Notes under the pieces: generated by a model
The model's database searches: none
What the model was told of the DNA's origin: nothing
What the model saw: only the letters and a program-made list of their open reading frames with translations
Source of the DNA: Candidatus Microbacterium colombiense
GTDB lineage: Bacteria; Actinomycetota; Actinomycetes; Actinomycetales; Microbacteriaceae
Assembly (NCBI GenBank): GCA_029203165.1
Contig: CP119308.1
Location: 2,356,001 to 2,420,000 of the forward strand
Direction of reading: 5' to 3'
Length of the DNA: 64,000 nt
In this document: positions 1 to 8,374 of the stretch, one piece after another
How the letters are laid out: every line of letters starts with the position of its first letter
Position numbering within the stretch: the first letter of the stretch is position 1
Translations under genes and position numbers: made by a program

Positions 1-740
1 AGCGCGATCTGCCGCGAACGTCGCTGCGAACGCACGAGAGGGTCGCCTTCGCTCTTCTTGTGCTCGTCTTTCGCCTCCTTCTTCGTCATGTGCGTGTGCT
101 TCCGGTTGCGGCGCATCACGACTGCGACGTCGATCGCCGCGAGCAGGATGCCGACGACGACCGCGACCTGGAGCAGTGCGACCGCTCCCCCGGCGGCCTG
201 TTCGAGCAGCCAGCTGATGTTGTGGCTGCCGCTCGCCATCAGCACCGGAACCAGGCCGGAGACGACGATCCACAGCGCGAGCCCGATGGCGACCGTCTTC
301 AGCAGGGCCTTGGCGCCCTCCCACAGGGCCTGGCGGCCGACGACCCGCTTCAGCCCGGCCACGATGTTGAACTGCTCGGCACGCATCGTGACGCCTCGGA
401 GGTGGATCCCACCCTGAGCGACGGCGGTCGCGGTGGTGGCGAGGAGCACGACCAGCAGGAGCGGCAGCAGGATGCCGCCCATCGAGGCCATCGCCTCGCT
501 CAGCACCTGCATCGCCGCACCCGGCGTCGGGTTCGCGGCGATCGGAGTGACACGCAGGAACAGTTCGGTGAGCACCTGGGTGGCCGAGGCGATCGCCGGC
601 AGCGACATGATCGCGGCAGCGGCGATGCAGACCCAGGCCGTGAAGTCCTGGCTCCGCCCGATCTGGCCCTTGCGCCGCGCCTCCTTGAGTCGTTGGTCGG
701 TCGTCTTCTCGGTACGTTCGCCCGTGTCGGTCTCACTCAT
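1..740 (-). CDS. flhB: Flagellar export apparatus protein FlhB (3' end outside window)
   Basis: FlhB is an inner-membrane component of the flagellar type III export gate and sets the switch from hook to filament substrates. The visible N-terminal 246 residues start MSETDTGERTEKTTDQRLKE, contain four hydrophobic segments, and reach the conserved cytoplasmic linker reading KKEAKDEHKKSEGDP. The autocleaving NPTH site of the family lies further on and is outside the window. The ATG at 740 overlaps the fliR stop codon, so the two are translationally coupled. The gene is last of the visible fliO-P-Q-R-flhB block. flhA, its usual partner, probably follows off the left edge. Identification is firm; completeness cannot be judged. 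Confidence 0.95.
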   Translation of the reverse strand, partial: MSETDTGERTEKTTDQRLKEARRKGQIGRSQDFTAWVCIAAAAIMSLPAIASATQVLTELFLRVTPIAANPTPGAAMQVLSEAMASMGGILLPLLLVVLLATTATAVAQGGIHLRGVTMRAEQFNIVAGLKRVVGRQALWEGAKALLKTVAIGLALWIVVSGLVPVLMASGSHNISWLLEQAAGGAVALLQVAVVVGILLAAIDVAVVMRRNRKHTHMTKKEAKDEHKKSEGDPLVRSQRRSRQIA

Positions 741-1498
741 CGCGTCACCACCACGAGCAGGCGTGCGGCCTCATCGGCGATGGCCGCGACGACCCCGGGC
801 AGAGCGGCGTACACGAAGCCGACGAGCAGGAGTGTGAGCCCGATCTTGATCGGGAAGCCCATCGCGAAGGCGTTCAGCGCGGGGGCGACGCGCGTCACAA
901 GGCCCAGGCCGACGTCGGCGAGGAACAGCACGATGAGCAGCGGACCCGCGATCTGCACCGCACTGAGCATCATCTGCCCCGCGGCGCCCATGAGTGCTTC
1001 GGCAGGACGGGCGAGATCGATCATCCCCGTCACCGGCACGGCGTCGAACGAGCGGAACAGGCCGCCCAGCACCAGCTGATAGCCGTCGGAGGCGAAGAGC
1101 AGCACGATCGCGGTCATCTGGAACAGCCGCGTGAACTGTGCGCCGTTCACGGCCATGCCCGGATCGAACGCCTGCGCGAGCTGGAATCCGCCGAACGTGT
1201 CGACGAGGTGGCCCGACCCCTGGATCGCGCTGAACAGCACCATGACGAGGAAACCCAGCAGCGCGCCGGTGAGAGCCTGCCCGACCAGCGCGAGCATGAA
1301 GCCGCCGGTGTCGAGACGCTCATAGCCGGCGGTGACGACCGGGGAGACCGCAAGAGCGAGACCGACGCCCAGCATCGCCCGGATGCGCATCGGCACCGTC
1401 GCGTGGCTGAACGGCGGCGCGATCACGAGGAACGCCGTGATGCGCACGCAGGCGAGCGCCGTCGCCTCGAGCCACGTGAAGTCGATCGGGATGTGCAT
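737..1498 (-). CDS. fliR: Flagellar biosynthetic protein FliR
   Basis: FliR is an inner-membrane part of the flagellar export gate, assembling with FliP and FliQ. The 253-residue product is hydrophobic throughout, with about six membrane segments, and keeps the family pattern: an early run after MHIPIDFTWLEATALACVRI, and a GGFQLAQAFDPGM block near residue 120. The length is normal for FliR. The ATG at 1498 overlaps the fliQ stop, and the stop at 737 overlaps the flhB start, so it sits inside a tight operon. No regulatory site of its own is seen; transcription probably starts at the promoter before fliP. Confidence 0.95.
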   Translation of the reverse strand: MHIPIDFTWLEATALACVRITAFLVIAPPFSHATVPMRIRAMLGVGLALAVSPVVTAGYERLDTGGFMLALVGQALTGALLGFLVMVLFSAIQGSGHLVDTFGGFQLAQAFDPGMAVNGAQFTRLFQMTAIVLLFASDGYQLVLGGLFRSFDAVPVTGMIDLARPAEALMGAAGQMMLSAVQIAGPLLIVLFLADVGLGLVTRVAPALNAFAMGFPIKIGLTLLLVGFVYAALPGVVAAIADEAARLLVVVTR

Positions 1499-1773
1499 CA
1501 GCCGCCGTCCAGGAGTGACGGGATGCGCGCGAACAGTTCGTTCGTGAAAGCGATGAGCTCGGCGATCATCCAGTGCCCGCTGATGAGCAGGGCGATGCCG
1601 ACGGCGACGAGCTTCGGCACGAAGGAGATCGTCATCTCCTGAACCTGGGTGATCGACTGCAACAGCGAGATCGCGAAGCCCACCACGAGAGCCGTGATCA
1701 GCAGGGGCGCACAGAGCTTGGCCGCGAGGATCAACGCCGCCTGGCCGATGTCGATGACCGCCTCGGGATTCAT
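1498..1773 (-). CDS. fliQ: Flagellar biosynthetic protein FliQ
   Basis: FliQ is the small two-helix export-gate subunit. The 91-residue product starts MNPEAVIDIGQAALILAAKL and has two clear transmembrane segments joined by the short SITQVQEMTISFVPK loop typical of the family. An in-frame upstream GTG at 1824 would add an unrelated basic tail, so the ATG at 1773 is preferred; it overlaps the fliP stop by 4 nt and matches normal FliQ length. It lies between fliP and fliR as in most flagellar clusters. Confidence 0.95.
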   Translation of the reverse strand: MNPEAVIDIGQAALILAAKLCAPLLITALVVGFAISLLQSITQVQEMTISFVPKLVAVGIALLISGHWMIAELIAFTNELFARIPSLLDGG

Positions 1774-2609
1774 CCGCCGCCTCCGCTGTACGACTGCACG
1801 AGGGCGGTGATGACCATTCCCCACCCGTCGATGAGCAGGAAGAGCAGGATCTTGAACGGCAGCGAGATCATCACCGGCGGCAGCATCATCATGCCCATCG
1901 ACATCAGCGCGCTCGCGACCACCAGGTCGATCACCAGGAAGGGGACGAAGATGATGAACCCGATGAGGAACGCGGCGCGCAGCTCACTCAGCATGAACGC
2001 GGGCACGAGCGTCTGCAACGGGATGCTCGACGCGTCAGTCGGGTTCTCCATCTGCGCGGCGCGGTGCATCAGGGCGATGTCCTCCTCGCGCGTGTAGGCG
2101 AGCATCCATTCCCGCAGCGGCTCCTGGGCGAGTTCGAACGCCCGCCCGAAGTCGATCTGGCCGTCGGTGAACGGGGCGACGGCGACCGTGTTGACGTCGG
2201 TGAGCACGGGCCACATGATGAACAGCGTCAGGAACAGGCTCAACCCGGCGAGCACCTGGTTCGGCGGGATCGACGGCAGCGAGAGCGCGTTTCGGGTGAG
2301 GGCGAGCACCACGAAGATCTTGGTGAAGCTCGACATCATCAACAGCAGAGCCGGCGCGACGCTCAGCACCGTGATGCCGAGCAGCGTCATGATGCTGTCG
2401 GACGGCGAACCGTTGATGCCGTTGATCGTCACACCCTCGCCGTCGGTGTTCTCGATCGGCAGGAGTCGTGTCGCGGCGTGCGCACCGCTGGCGTCCCAGA
2501 GCACCACGACGGCCGCGAGCACCAGCACCGCGGCAGCGAGCCCCCAGAGACGGCGCTGCCGCCGGCGCACCCGCGCAGACAGCGCGGAGGCGGGAGCGAT
2601 TGCGGGCAC
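1770..2609 (-). CDS. fliP: Flagellar biosynthetic protein FliP
   Basis: FliP forms the core of the export gate. The 279-residue product begins at GTG with a basic stretch (RVRRRQRRLWGL) and a hydrophobic signal segment ending near AHAATR, then has the conserved family segments LLLMMSSFTKIFVVLALTR and IPPNQVLAGLSLFLTLFIMW and a C-terminal hydrophobic half (LLPPVMISLPFKILLFLLIDG). The GTG is preceded by a leader of about 70 nt from a flagellar-type promoter at 2680-2710. That leader, including the GTG, resembles the leader of flgB. fliP is therefore probably the first gene of its own transcript (fliP-Q-R-flhB) although fliO lies directly upstream. Confidence 0.95.
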   Translation of the reverse strand: MPAIAPASALSARVRRRQRRLWGLAAAVLVLAAVVVLWDASGAHAATRLLPIENTDGEGVTINGINGSPSDSIMTLLGITVLSVAPALLLMMSSFTKIFVVLALTRNALSLPSIPPNQVLAGLSLFLTLFIMWPVLTDVNTVAVAPFTDGQIDFGRAFELAQEPLREWMLAYTREEDIALMHRAAQMENPTDASSIPLQTLVPAFMLSELRAAFLIGFIIFVPFLVIDLVVASALMSMGMMMLPPVMISLPFKILLFLLIDGWGMVITALVQSYSGGGG

Positions 2610-2679
2610 GGCGGCACTCCGAAGATGGGTGACGTGGCCGATCCGTAGCCAGGGGGTCGAGCGATCCGTGCTCGGAGAC

Positions 2680-2710
2680 GACTATCGCGACGCCGGCCGC
2701 ATCGCGTAAC
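2680..2710 (-). promoter_or_regulatory. Flagellar-type promoter before fliP
   Basis: Read on the minus strand this is GTTAC, 14 nt, then GTCGCGATAG. The same two blocks with the same or nearly the same spacing occur before flbD, flgB and fliC. The downstream block resembles the GCCGATAA -10 of FliA/WhiG-type sigma factors and the upstream block sits at the -35 distance. A sigma factor of that family is encoded at 19168-20049. The assignment is an inference from repetition and position. Confidence 0.7.
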
Positions 2711-2732
2711 CGCACGACGGCCGGTGATCCGC

Positions 2733-3170
2733 TCAGGCGACCGACTTCAGCGCCCGCTCCCCCTCATCCGACAGCCCGAGGGGGTCCTCGACCGACTCCG
2801 TCGTCTCCATTGACTCGGAATCCTCCTGGGCCACGGGTGCCTCCTGCGTGTCGACGACACTGATCCCGTGCTCGGTGACCCCGAGCACGTAGCGGATGCC
2901 GCCGAACTCCGCCACGACCAGCTGTGCCTTCGCGCCGATCCCCGAGCGCGCCACGACGACGATCTTCTCCGCCCGCGCCCGAGCGCCCCGGCCCGACGCG
3001 GGCAGCCGCGCGGCGCCCTGCTTGCGACCCATCGGGCTCGGAAGCAGAGCGGCGAGCGGGTTGCCGCCCTTGCTGCTCGCCTTCTGCAGGCGTCGGCTGA
3101 GGAACAGCAGAAGGCCGAGCACTGCGGCCAGCGCGACGATCATGCGCAGCGCGACGAGCAGGTCGTCCAT
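2733..3170 (-). CDS. fliO: Flagellar biosynthesis protein FliO-like
   Basis: A 145-residue protein with one N-terminal membrane segment (ALRMIVALAAVLGLLLFLSR, about residues 7-26), a basic linker, and a small C-terminal domain around VVARSGIGAKAQLVVAEFGG. This is the layout of FliO, which helps FliP assemble in the export gate. Sequence conservation of FliO is always low; the call rests on topology and its place between fliN and fliP. The ATG at 3170 sits just after the fliN stop (3173). The tail after residue 100 is acidic and probably disordered. Its stop lies 23 nt before the flagellar promoter that precedes fliP. Confidence 0.8.
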   Translation of the reverse strand: MDDLLVALRMIVALAAVLGLLLFLSRRLQKASSKGGNPLAALLPSPMGRKQGAARLPASGRGARARAEKIVVVARSGIGAKAQLVVAEFGGIRYVLGVTEHGISVVDTQEAPVAQEDSESMETTESVEDPLGLSDEGERALKSVA

Positions 3171-3172
3171 CC

Positions 3173-3832
3173 TCAGACGCTCTCTGCGCCGTCGAGGATA
3201 CGCTCCACGCGGATCGCGAAGTCACCGTCGGCGACGACCACCGTGCCGTGCCCGATCAGTCGACCGTTCAGCTTGATGTCGGCGGGAGACCCCGCGGCAC
3301 GGTCGAGCTCGACGACGTGCCCGGGCTCGAGCGAGAGCACCTCGCGCACGGGCATGCGCGTGCGACCGATCTCGACGACGAGTTCCATCTCGACACCGGC
3401 GATACGGCTGAGTCGCTGCGGTCCGCCCGACGTCGTGCCCGCGCGGTCGCCGTCGATGCGCACCGACGCCCGTGCGGTGATCACGCCGCCGGCGTCGACC
3501 AGGTCGAACACCTGTGTCCCGGGAGCGGTGAACACCTCTGCGGCGCGGACCTGCTCGCCTGCTCCGAGCGAGCCCGTTCCCAGCACGGCGGCGGCGGCCT
3601 CGAACACGGGGTGCAGGCGGTCGGCCAGCTCTGCCGTGCCGGAGCCGTCTTCGAGGTGGTCGGGGTCGACGACCTGGATCGCGATGCGCACCCCGGGTGT
3701 GCCGGTGAAGGTCACCGCCACGGCGTCGCCCGTGGCGCCGGGGTCGGTGGACGGCGTCGGGATCACGGGGTACGCGAACGGCAGCTTGCCGGCGATCGCA
3801 GCGGCGATCGCCGTCTCGTGGAAGGTGCTCAT
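3173..3832 (-). CDS. fliN: Flagellar motor switch protein FliN (FliN/FliY type)
   Basis: FliN forms the lower rim of the C-ring and takes part in rotational switching and export. The last 85 residues or so form the SpoA domain, with the characteristic MELVVEIGRTRMPVREVLSL and GHVVELDRAAGSPADIKLNG stretches and the closing GDFAIRVERIL. The N-terminal 130 residues are an extra domain without a motif I recognise, making this 219-residue protein longer than a plain FliN and closer in size to a short FliY. The start ATG at 3832 overlaps the fliM stop codon. Confidence 0.92.
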   Translation of the reverse strand: MSTFHETAIAAAIAGKLPFAYPVIPTPSTDPGATGDAVAVTFTGTPGVRIAIQVVDPDHLEDGSGTAELADRLHPVFEAAAAVLGTGSLGAGEQVRAAEVFTAPGTQVFDLVDAGGVITARASVRIDGDRAGTTSGGPQRLSRIAGVEMELVVEIGRTRMPVREVLSLEPGHVVELDRAAGSPADIKLNGRLIGHGTVVVADGDFAIRVERILDGAESV

Positions 3833-4725
3833 CAGGGGGTCTCCTCGTGGGTGGTCGTGATCGTGCAGGCGAGGCGTGAGCCCCGGCTGCCGGGCGTTGC
3901 TCTGGCGATGGGAGTCCGGTCGGCCATCAGTTCATACGGGGTGGTCTCGGGGTGCGGGAGGCGCAGGAGATCGCCCGGCGCGAGGCTCAGCACTTCTCCG
4001 GCGGCGATCGTGATCGGCGCCAGGCGCAGTGTGATCTCGAGCGGAGTGCTGTGCACCTGATCGCGAGTGTGTCCTGCGCCCTTCGCCGCTGCCGCGTCAG
4101 CACCGGACGCGGCAAGTCGATCGACGACCGCGGAGGCCGGGAGCATCACGGAGGCGACGGTCTGCGTGTCACCCAGACGCATCGTGTAGCGTGCGACGAT
4201 CACGGCGGCCGAACCCGCGATGACCTGCAGATACTGCGGGTTGTAGTGCACACCACCGAACAGCGGATCGCCCGGGAGCAGGGTGCCCATGCTCGCGGAG
4301 AGATGCTCGAAGGTGCCCTCCATCAGGTTGCGCACCAGCGCGAGCTCGATGGGGGTGAACGTGCGCGACTCGGGGAGCGACGAGCTTCGGCCGCCCATCA
4401 TCTGCACGACCCAGAGCAGGGCACTGTCGAGGCCGAACTGCACGACGCAGGGCTCTTCTCGATCGGCGAAGGAGCCGGCCACCATCGCCGTCGTGCTCGG
4501 CAGCGTCTGCGCGTACTCCTCGTAGGAGATGAGTTCGACGGCGTCGAGAGAGAGGTGTGTGCGTACGCGGATCTTGTCGGTGAGCTGCGACGACCACAGC
4601 CGCGCGAACGACTCGAACGAGGCTTCCAGGCGTCGGATGCTGTCGCGACCCAGCTGCGCGGGGCGGCTGAAGTCGTAGGCGGGATACCGGCCGGCCGGTT
4701 CGTCCAGCGCGATCGCAGTGGTCAT
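3832..4725 (-). CDS. fliM: Flagellar motor switch protein FliM
   Basis: FliM is the middle ring protein of the flagellar switch and in enteric bacteria binds CheY-P. The ATG at 4725 is chosen because a GAGGAG Shine-Dalgarno sequence lies just upstream; an in-frame GTG at 4752 would add nine residues. Family features are the YDFSRPAQLGRD entry near residue 20, the MMGGRSSSLPESRTFTPIE segment and a C-terminal SpoA-like domain. The N-terminal CheY-binding peptide seen in other FliM proteins (LSQxEIDALL) is not recognisable with either start. It lies between motB and fliN. Confidence 0.92.
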   Translation of the reverse strand: MTTAIALDEPAGRYPAYDFSRPAQLGRDSIRRLEASFESFARLWSSQLTDKIRVRTHLSLDAVELISYEEYAQTLPSTTAMVAGSFADREEPCVVQFGLDSALLWVVQMMGGRSSSLPESRTFTPIELALVRNLMEGTFEHLSASMGTLLPGDPLFGGVHYNPQYLQVIAGSAAVIVARYTMRLGDTQTVASVMLPASAVVDRLAASGADAAAAKGAGHTRDQVHSTPLEITLRLAPITIAAGEVLSLAPGDLLRLPHPETTPYELMADRTPIARATPGSRGSRLACTITTTHEETP

Positions 4726-4758
4726 GGATGGCTCCTCGGAGATGGTGGACACGGTGCC

Positions 4759-5577
4759 TCAGCTCGTCTCTGCTGCTTCGGCGAGGGCGGGGAGCAGTGC
4801 TCGCACCTGGTCTTCCTCGTTCGATTCGACGACGATGTCGACACGTCTGTTGCTGGCGAGCGCCTCCGGGCTGTCTCCGTCACGCAGGGGACGCGTATCG
4901 GAGAAGGCGATCGCCTTCACCCTGGCGCCGGCGATGCGCTCGTGCTCCACGAGGAAGCGGGCGACCTGCGTGGCGCGACCGCCCGAGAGCTCCCAGTTGG
5001 TGGGGTACGGTTCGGCGGCGTGCCGGCGATCCGCGTGCCCTTCCACGCTCACCTGGTTGTCGACGGTGGTCAGCACGTCGCCGATCGCGTCGAGCACGCC
5101 GTCCGCCTTCGCGGACAGGGCGGTGCTGTTGTCGGCGAAGAATGTCTCGGCGCCGACGAGACCCACCTTGAGACCCCGGTCGTCGATCACGAAGTCGACG
5201 GCGTTCTGGAGTCCCTGCGCGGCGAGTGCGGCCCGGATCTGCTCCCGCAGCTCTTCGAGCGACTCGTACTCCGCGGCGGCACGCGCGGTGAGGTCGGCCT
5301 CGCCGTTCTCGTCGGCGATCTCGGGAGGGATGACAAGGCCTTCCGAGATGTCGGCGCCGCCCGTGGTGGTCTCTTCCTGCCCGAAACCGGTCGCCAGGCT
5401 GTTGGCGAGGAGCTCGAACTTCGTCTTGTCGACGTTCGACACCGCGAAGAGCACGATGAACAGGCACATCAGGACCGTCACCATGTCGGCGTAGGACACG
5501 GCCCAGCGCTCATCGGGCTCGTCGTGCGAGTCGTCCTCGTGCCGGCGTCCGCCACCGGAGCGGCGGCCGGTGCTCAC
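4759..5577 (-). CDS. motB: Flagellar motor stator protein MotB
   Basis: MotB anchors the stator to peptidoglycan and carries the proton-binding aspartate. The N-terminus is basic and hydrophilic, followed by one membrane helix (residues about 29-47) with the key Asp31 in SYADMVTVLM. The C-terminal OmpA-like domain includes VEGHADRRH and TNWELSGGRATQVARFLVE. At 272 residues it has normal length. It begins with a GTG overlapping the motA stop (GTGA), the usual coupling for stator pairs. Confidence 0.95.
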   Translation of the reverse strand: MSTGRRSGGGRRHEDDSHDEPDERWAVSYADMVTVLMCLFIVLFAVSNVDKTKFELLANSLATGFGQEETTTGGADISEGLVIPPEIADENGEADLTARAAAEYESLEELREQIRAALAAQGLQNAVDFVIDDRGLKVGLVGAETFFADNSTALSAKADGVLDAIGDVLTTVDNQVSVEGHADRRHAAEPYPTNWELSGGRATQVARFLVEHERIAGARVKAIAFSDTRPLRDGDSPEALASNRRVDIVVESNEEDQVRALLPALAEAAETS

Positions 5578-6383
5578 CGGGACTCCTCCGGACCGGTCGC
5601 ATCGGCGGGCTTGGGGTTCTCGCTCTTACGGCGCTTCGGCTTGACCGTCGAGAGTGCCTCGAGGCGCTCCTGCAGCAGATGCGGCGCGCTGCCGGCCTGG
5701 ATGGCGAGCATGCCCTCGCTGATGAGCATCATCCGCTCCAGCTCGACGGCACCGATCCGCCCCATCCGCCCGGCGATCGGATTCCAGATGAAGTTGGCCG
5801 AGAGCAGTCCCCACAGGGTGGCGACGAATGCTGCCGCGATCATCGGTCCGAGGTGGTCGGGCTCATCGAGCTTCTCGAGCACGTGCGTCAGGGAGACGAC
5901 CGTTCCCACGATGCCGATCGTGGGGGCGTACCCGCCGAGCGAGGCGAAGAACTTCGCAGCGACACGGTTGCGCGACGACGTCGCGGTGATCTCGTCATCC
6001 ATCATCATGCGCAGGTCGTCGGCGTCGGTGCCGTCGGCCAGCGCCTGCAGCGACTGGCGGATGAAGGCGTCGGGCGCTCCATCGACCTCCTGCTCGAGAG
6101 CCAGGAGCCCCTCGCCGCGTGCCTTCTCGGCATACCCGACGAGGAACGGGATCACGGCCTCAGGGGTGGACCGGGGGCCGCGCACCATCCGACCGAGGCT
6201 GCCGATCGCCAGCCGCGTGTCGCGCAGGGTGTGGCTCGCGATGCCGACGCCGATCGTGGAGCCGAGAACCAGGATCATCGGGGCGGGGATGAGCAGCGCC
6301 TCGAAACTTGCCCCCTCCATGGTGATCATGGCGACGAGCGCACCGAAGGCCAGCACGACGCCGATCAGGAATGCGGGATCCAC
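5574..6383 (-). CDS. motA: Flagellar motor stator protein MotA
   Basis: MotA forms the proton channel with MotB. The 269-residue protein has two N-terminal and two C-terminal membrane segments and the conserved cytoplasmic loop (the MMMDDEITATSSRNRVAAKF region) followed by GGYAPTIGIVGTVVSLTHVL, diagnostic for MotA/PomA. The start is a GTG at 6383, two bases after the flbD stop. The flbD-motA-motB order is common in Gram-positive flagellar clusters. Confidence 0.95.
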   Translation of the reverse strand: MDPAFLIGVVLAFGALVAMITMEGASFEALLIPAPMILVLGSTIGVGIASHTLRDTRLAIGSLGRMVRGPRSTPEAVIPFLVGYAEKARGEGLLALEQEVDGAPDAFIRQSLQALADGTDADDLRMMMDDEITATSSRNRVAAKFFASLGGYAPTIGIVGTVVSLTHVLEKLDEPDHLGPMIAAAFVATLWGLLSANFIWNPIAGRMGRIGAVELERMMLISEGMLAIQAGSAPHLLQERLEALSTVKPKRRKSENPKPADATGPEESR

Positions 6384-6385
6384 GT

Positions 6386-6601
6386 TCAGTCCCCCGTCGT
6401 CCGACCGAGCGCCTGGGCAGCATCGAGCACTCTCGCGCGGTAGGCGATGATGAGCTCGACGATGCTGTCGACACTCTCCTGCACGACGTAGACGCCACCG
6501 TCGACCATGTGCAGGGTCGTGTCCGGCGATGCATGCACACGTTCGATCAGGTCAGGGTTCACCGCGAACCGGGTGCGGTCGAGGCGGGTGACGATGATCA
6601 T
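6386..6601 (-). CDS. flbD: FlbD family flagellar protein
   Basis: A 71-residue protein starting MIIVTRLDRTRFAVNPDLIE, the typical opening of the FlbD family (often annotated flagellar FlbD or FlaR-like), small proteins found next to motA in Gram-positive flagellar clusters; the biochemical role is not established. It begins at an ATG about 40 nt downstream of a flagellar-type promoter (6643-6673), so it probably heads a transcript with motA, motB, fliM, fliN and fliO. Confidence 0.9.
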   Translation of the reverse strand: MIIVTRLDRTRFAVNPDLIERVHASPDTTLHMVDGGVYVVQESVDSIVELIIAYRARVLDAAQALGRTTGD

Positions 6602-6642
6602 CGGACGATCTCCGGGCGTGGGGCGAGAAGCGGGACAGCCCC

Positions 6643-6673
6643 GACTATCGCGACGCGGCCCGCCCCGGGTAAC
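6643..6673 (-). promoter_or_regulatory. Flagellar-type promoter before flbD
   Basis: Minus-strand reading is GTTAC, 14 nt, GTCGCGATAG, identical in both blocks and spacing to the copies before fliP and flgB. It lies in the 117-nt gap between the flgE stop and the flbD start and is the only candidate promoter there. Confidence 0.7.
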
Positions 6674-6718
6674 CGGGACGGGCCGCGTTCGGCGAACGAA
6701 TCCGCTCAGGAGCGCGCG

Positions 6719-7885
6719 TCAGCGCTTGAGCTGGGTCAGTTCCTGCAGCACCTCGTCGCTCGTGGTGATGATGCGGGCGTTCGCCTGGAAACCACGCTGG
6801 GCGACGATCAGGTTCGTGAACTCCTGGGAGAGGTCGACATTGCTCATCTCGAGCGCACCCGAGACGAGCCCGCCGAATCCGGCCTGCCCGGCTTCCCCGA
6901 TCTGCGCACCACCGGAGTTCACCGACACCCGGTACGCCGTGCCGCCGGCCTTCTCCAGCCCTTCGGGGTTCGCGAACGTCGCCATCGCGATCTTGCCCAG
7001 AGTGCGGGTCGCTCCGTTGCTGAACGTGCCGACGATCGATCCGTCGCCGGTGATCGCGTAGGACTTGAGCGTGCCCGCCGCAGCGCCGTTCTGCCCCGAC
7101 ACCGCGACCGTCGAAAGGCTCGCATAGCCCGTGACGGCCCCGAGATCGACGCTGACATCGCCCGCGGCGAGGGTGAGCCCGGCGCCCGCCTGCTTGCCAT
7201 CGGTGAACGTGAGCGATCCCGTCGCCCCGCTGACGGGCTCGGAGACGTCCCACCCGGTCGCCGACTTCGTGAACGTGAGACTCAACGTCGTCGGAGTGCC
7301 CTGCGCGTCGAACACCGTCACGTCGCGCACGAGCTCATCGCCGACGGCTGCCGTCGACGGCAGGTTGCCGGTGACGGTCGCGCCGGTCGTCGCCCGAGCC
7401 GGAGAGACGGCGTCGAGCGGCAGCACGATGTTCCCGATCGCCTGCCCCGTGTTCACGATGCCGTTCTGCGCCGACCACCCCTGCACGACGGCGCCGTCGG
7501 CGGTGACCATCTTGCCCGTCGGGTCGAACGAGAATCCTCCGGCACGGGTGTACAGCGTCTCTCCGCCCGCGCGCACGGCGAAGAATCCGTCGCCCGAGAT
7601 CATGAGGTCTCCCCCACGTCCGGTGGCCTGGGTCGACCCCTGCGCGAAGTTGGTGCGGACTCCGGCGACCTGCACGCCGAGTCCCACCTGGGCGGGGTTG
7701 CGTCCGCCGACCTGGTCGTCAGGGATGCCGGCATTGCCGATGAGCTGCGAGAGGGAGTCCTGGAACACGACGGACGAGCCCTTGAACCCTGCGGTGTTGA
7801 CGTTGGCGATGTTGTTGCCCGTCACGTCGAGCATGGTCTGGTGCGAGCGGAGGCCGGAGATTCCGGAGTAGAGCGAGCGGAGCAT
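6719..7885 (-). CDS. flgE: Flagellar hook protein FlgE
   Basis: FlgE polymerises into the hook. The 388-residue product has the flagellar rod/hook N-terminal domain (MLRSLYSGISGLRSHQTMLD, then TGNNIANVNTAGFKGS), a central FlgE D2 region, and the C-terminal rod/hook domain (VSGALEMSNVDLSQEFTNLI, then QRGFQANARIITTSDEVLQE). ATG at 7885 is the only sensible start. It follows flgD by 30 nt, matching secretion order since FlgD is the hook cap. Translation ends at 6719 before a promoter-containing gap. Confidence 0.96.
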   Translation of the reverse strand: MLRSLYSGISGLRSHQTMLDVTGNNIANVNTAGFKGSSVVFQDSLSQLIGNAGIPDDQVGGRNPAQVGLGVQVAGVRTNFAQGSTQATGRGGDLMISGDGFFAVRAGGETLYTRAGGFSFDPTGKMVTADGAVVQGWSAQNGIVNTGQAIGNIVLPLDAVSPARATTGATVTGNLPSTAAVGDELVRDVTVFDAQGTPTTLSLTFTKSATGWDVSEPVSGATGSLTFTDGKQAGAGLTLAAGDVSVDLGAVTGYASLSTVAVSGQNGAAAGTLKSYAITGDGSIVGTFSNGATRTLGKIAMATFANPEGLEKAGGTAYRVSVNSGGAQIGEAGQAGFGGLVSGALEMSNVDLSQEFTNLIVAQRGFQANARIITTSDEVLQELTQLKR

Positions 7886-7915
7886 GGGGTTCTCTCTTCC
7901 TGGATGAGTGGGGTA

Positions 7916-8362
7916 TCAGGCGGCGGGGGCGTTCGCCGCGGGGGTGGACGTGGAGGTGATGCCGGTGATGGCATCGAGGGCGATGGTCTTACCGCCGATC
8001 GTGACCTGCGGGATGGGACCGTCGAACGACACCTTGGTGACGATGCCCGAGGCTGTGGTTCCATCGGCATCCTTGTAACTGGCCTCTTGACCGATCAGTG
8101 CGGTCGCTGCCTGTCGCATGTTCAGCGCGAACGCCTCGACCCCGTTGTCGGCGAGGGTGGTCAGCTGCTCCATCATCGCCAGCTGGGTCGTCTGCGAGAT
8201 CATCTCGTTGGTGTTCATCGGGCTCGACGGATCCTGGTGGGTCAGCTGCGTCACCAGGAGTTTGAGGAAGACCTCGCCGTCCAGCACCTGCTTGCGCGCT
8301 GCGGGGTCGGACGTTCCTCCCGTGTAGATCGAGCTCGGCGCGCTCACGGCGTCGACGGTCAT
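7916..8362 (-). CDS. flgD: Flagellar hook capping protein FlgD
   Basis: FlgD caps the growing hook. The 148-residue protein matches the conserved N-terminal FlgD domain: KQVLDGEVFLKLLVTQLTHQ, then DPSSPMNTNEMISQTTQLAM. It lacks the long C-terminal Ig-like domain of enteric FlgD, as is usual in short Gram-positive forms, and ends with a short domain around ASYKDADGTTASGIVTKVSF. The ATG at 8362 lies 12 nt after the fliK-like gene and the two are co-transcribed. Confidence 0.93.
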   Translation of the reverse strand: MTVDAVSAPSSIYTGGTSDPAARKQVLDGEVFLKLLVTQLTHQDPSSPMNTNEMISQTTQLAMMEQLTTLADNGVEAFALNMRQAATALIGQEASYKDADGTTASGIVTKVSFDGPIPQVTIGGKTIALDAITGITSTSTPAANAPAA

Positions 8363-8374
8363 TGTCGTGTCCTC

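Noticed and set aside
2700..2710. Sigma-54 type promoter before fliP
   Set aside because: There is no GG and GC pair at -24/-12, and the copies fit a -35/-10 layout better.
3952..6450. Plus-strand frame of over 800 codons across fliM, motB and motA
   Set aside because: Antisense to three well-identified flagellar genes and lacking any recognisable domain.
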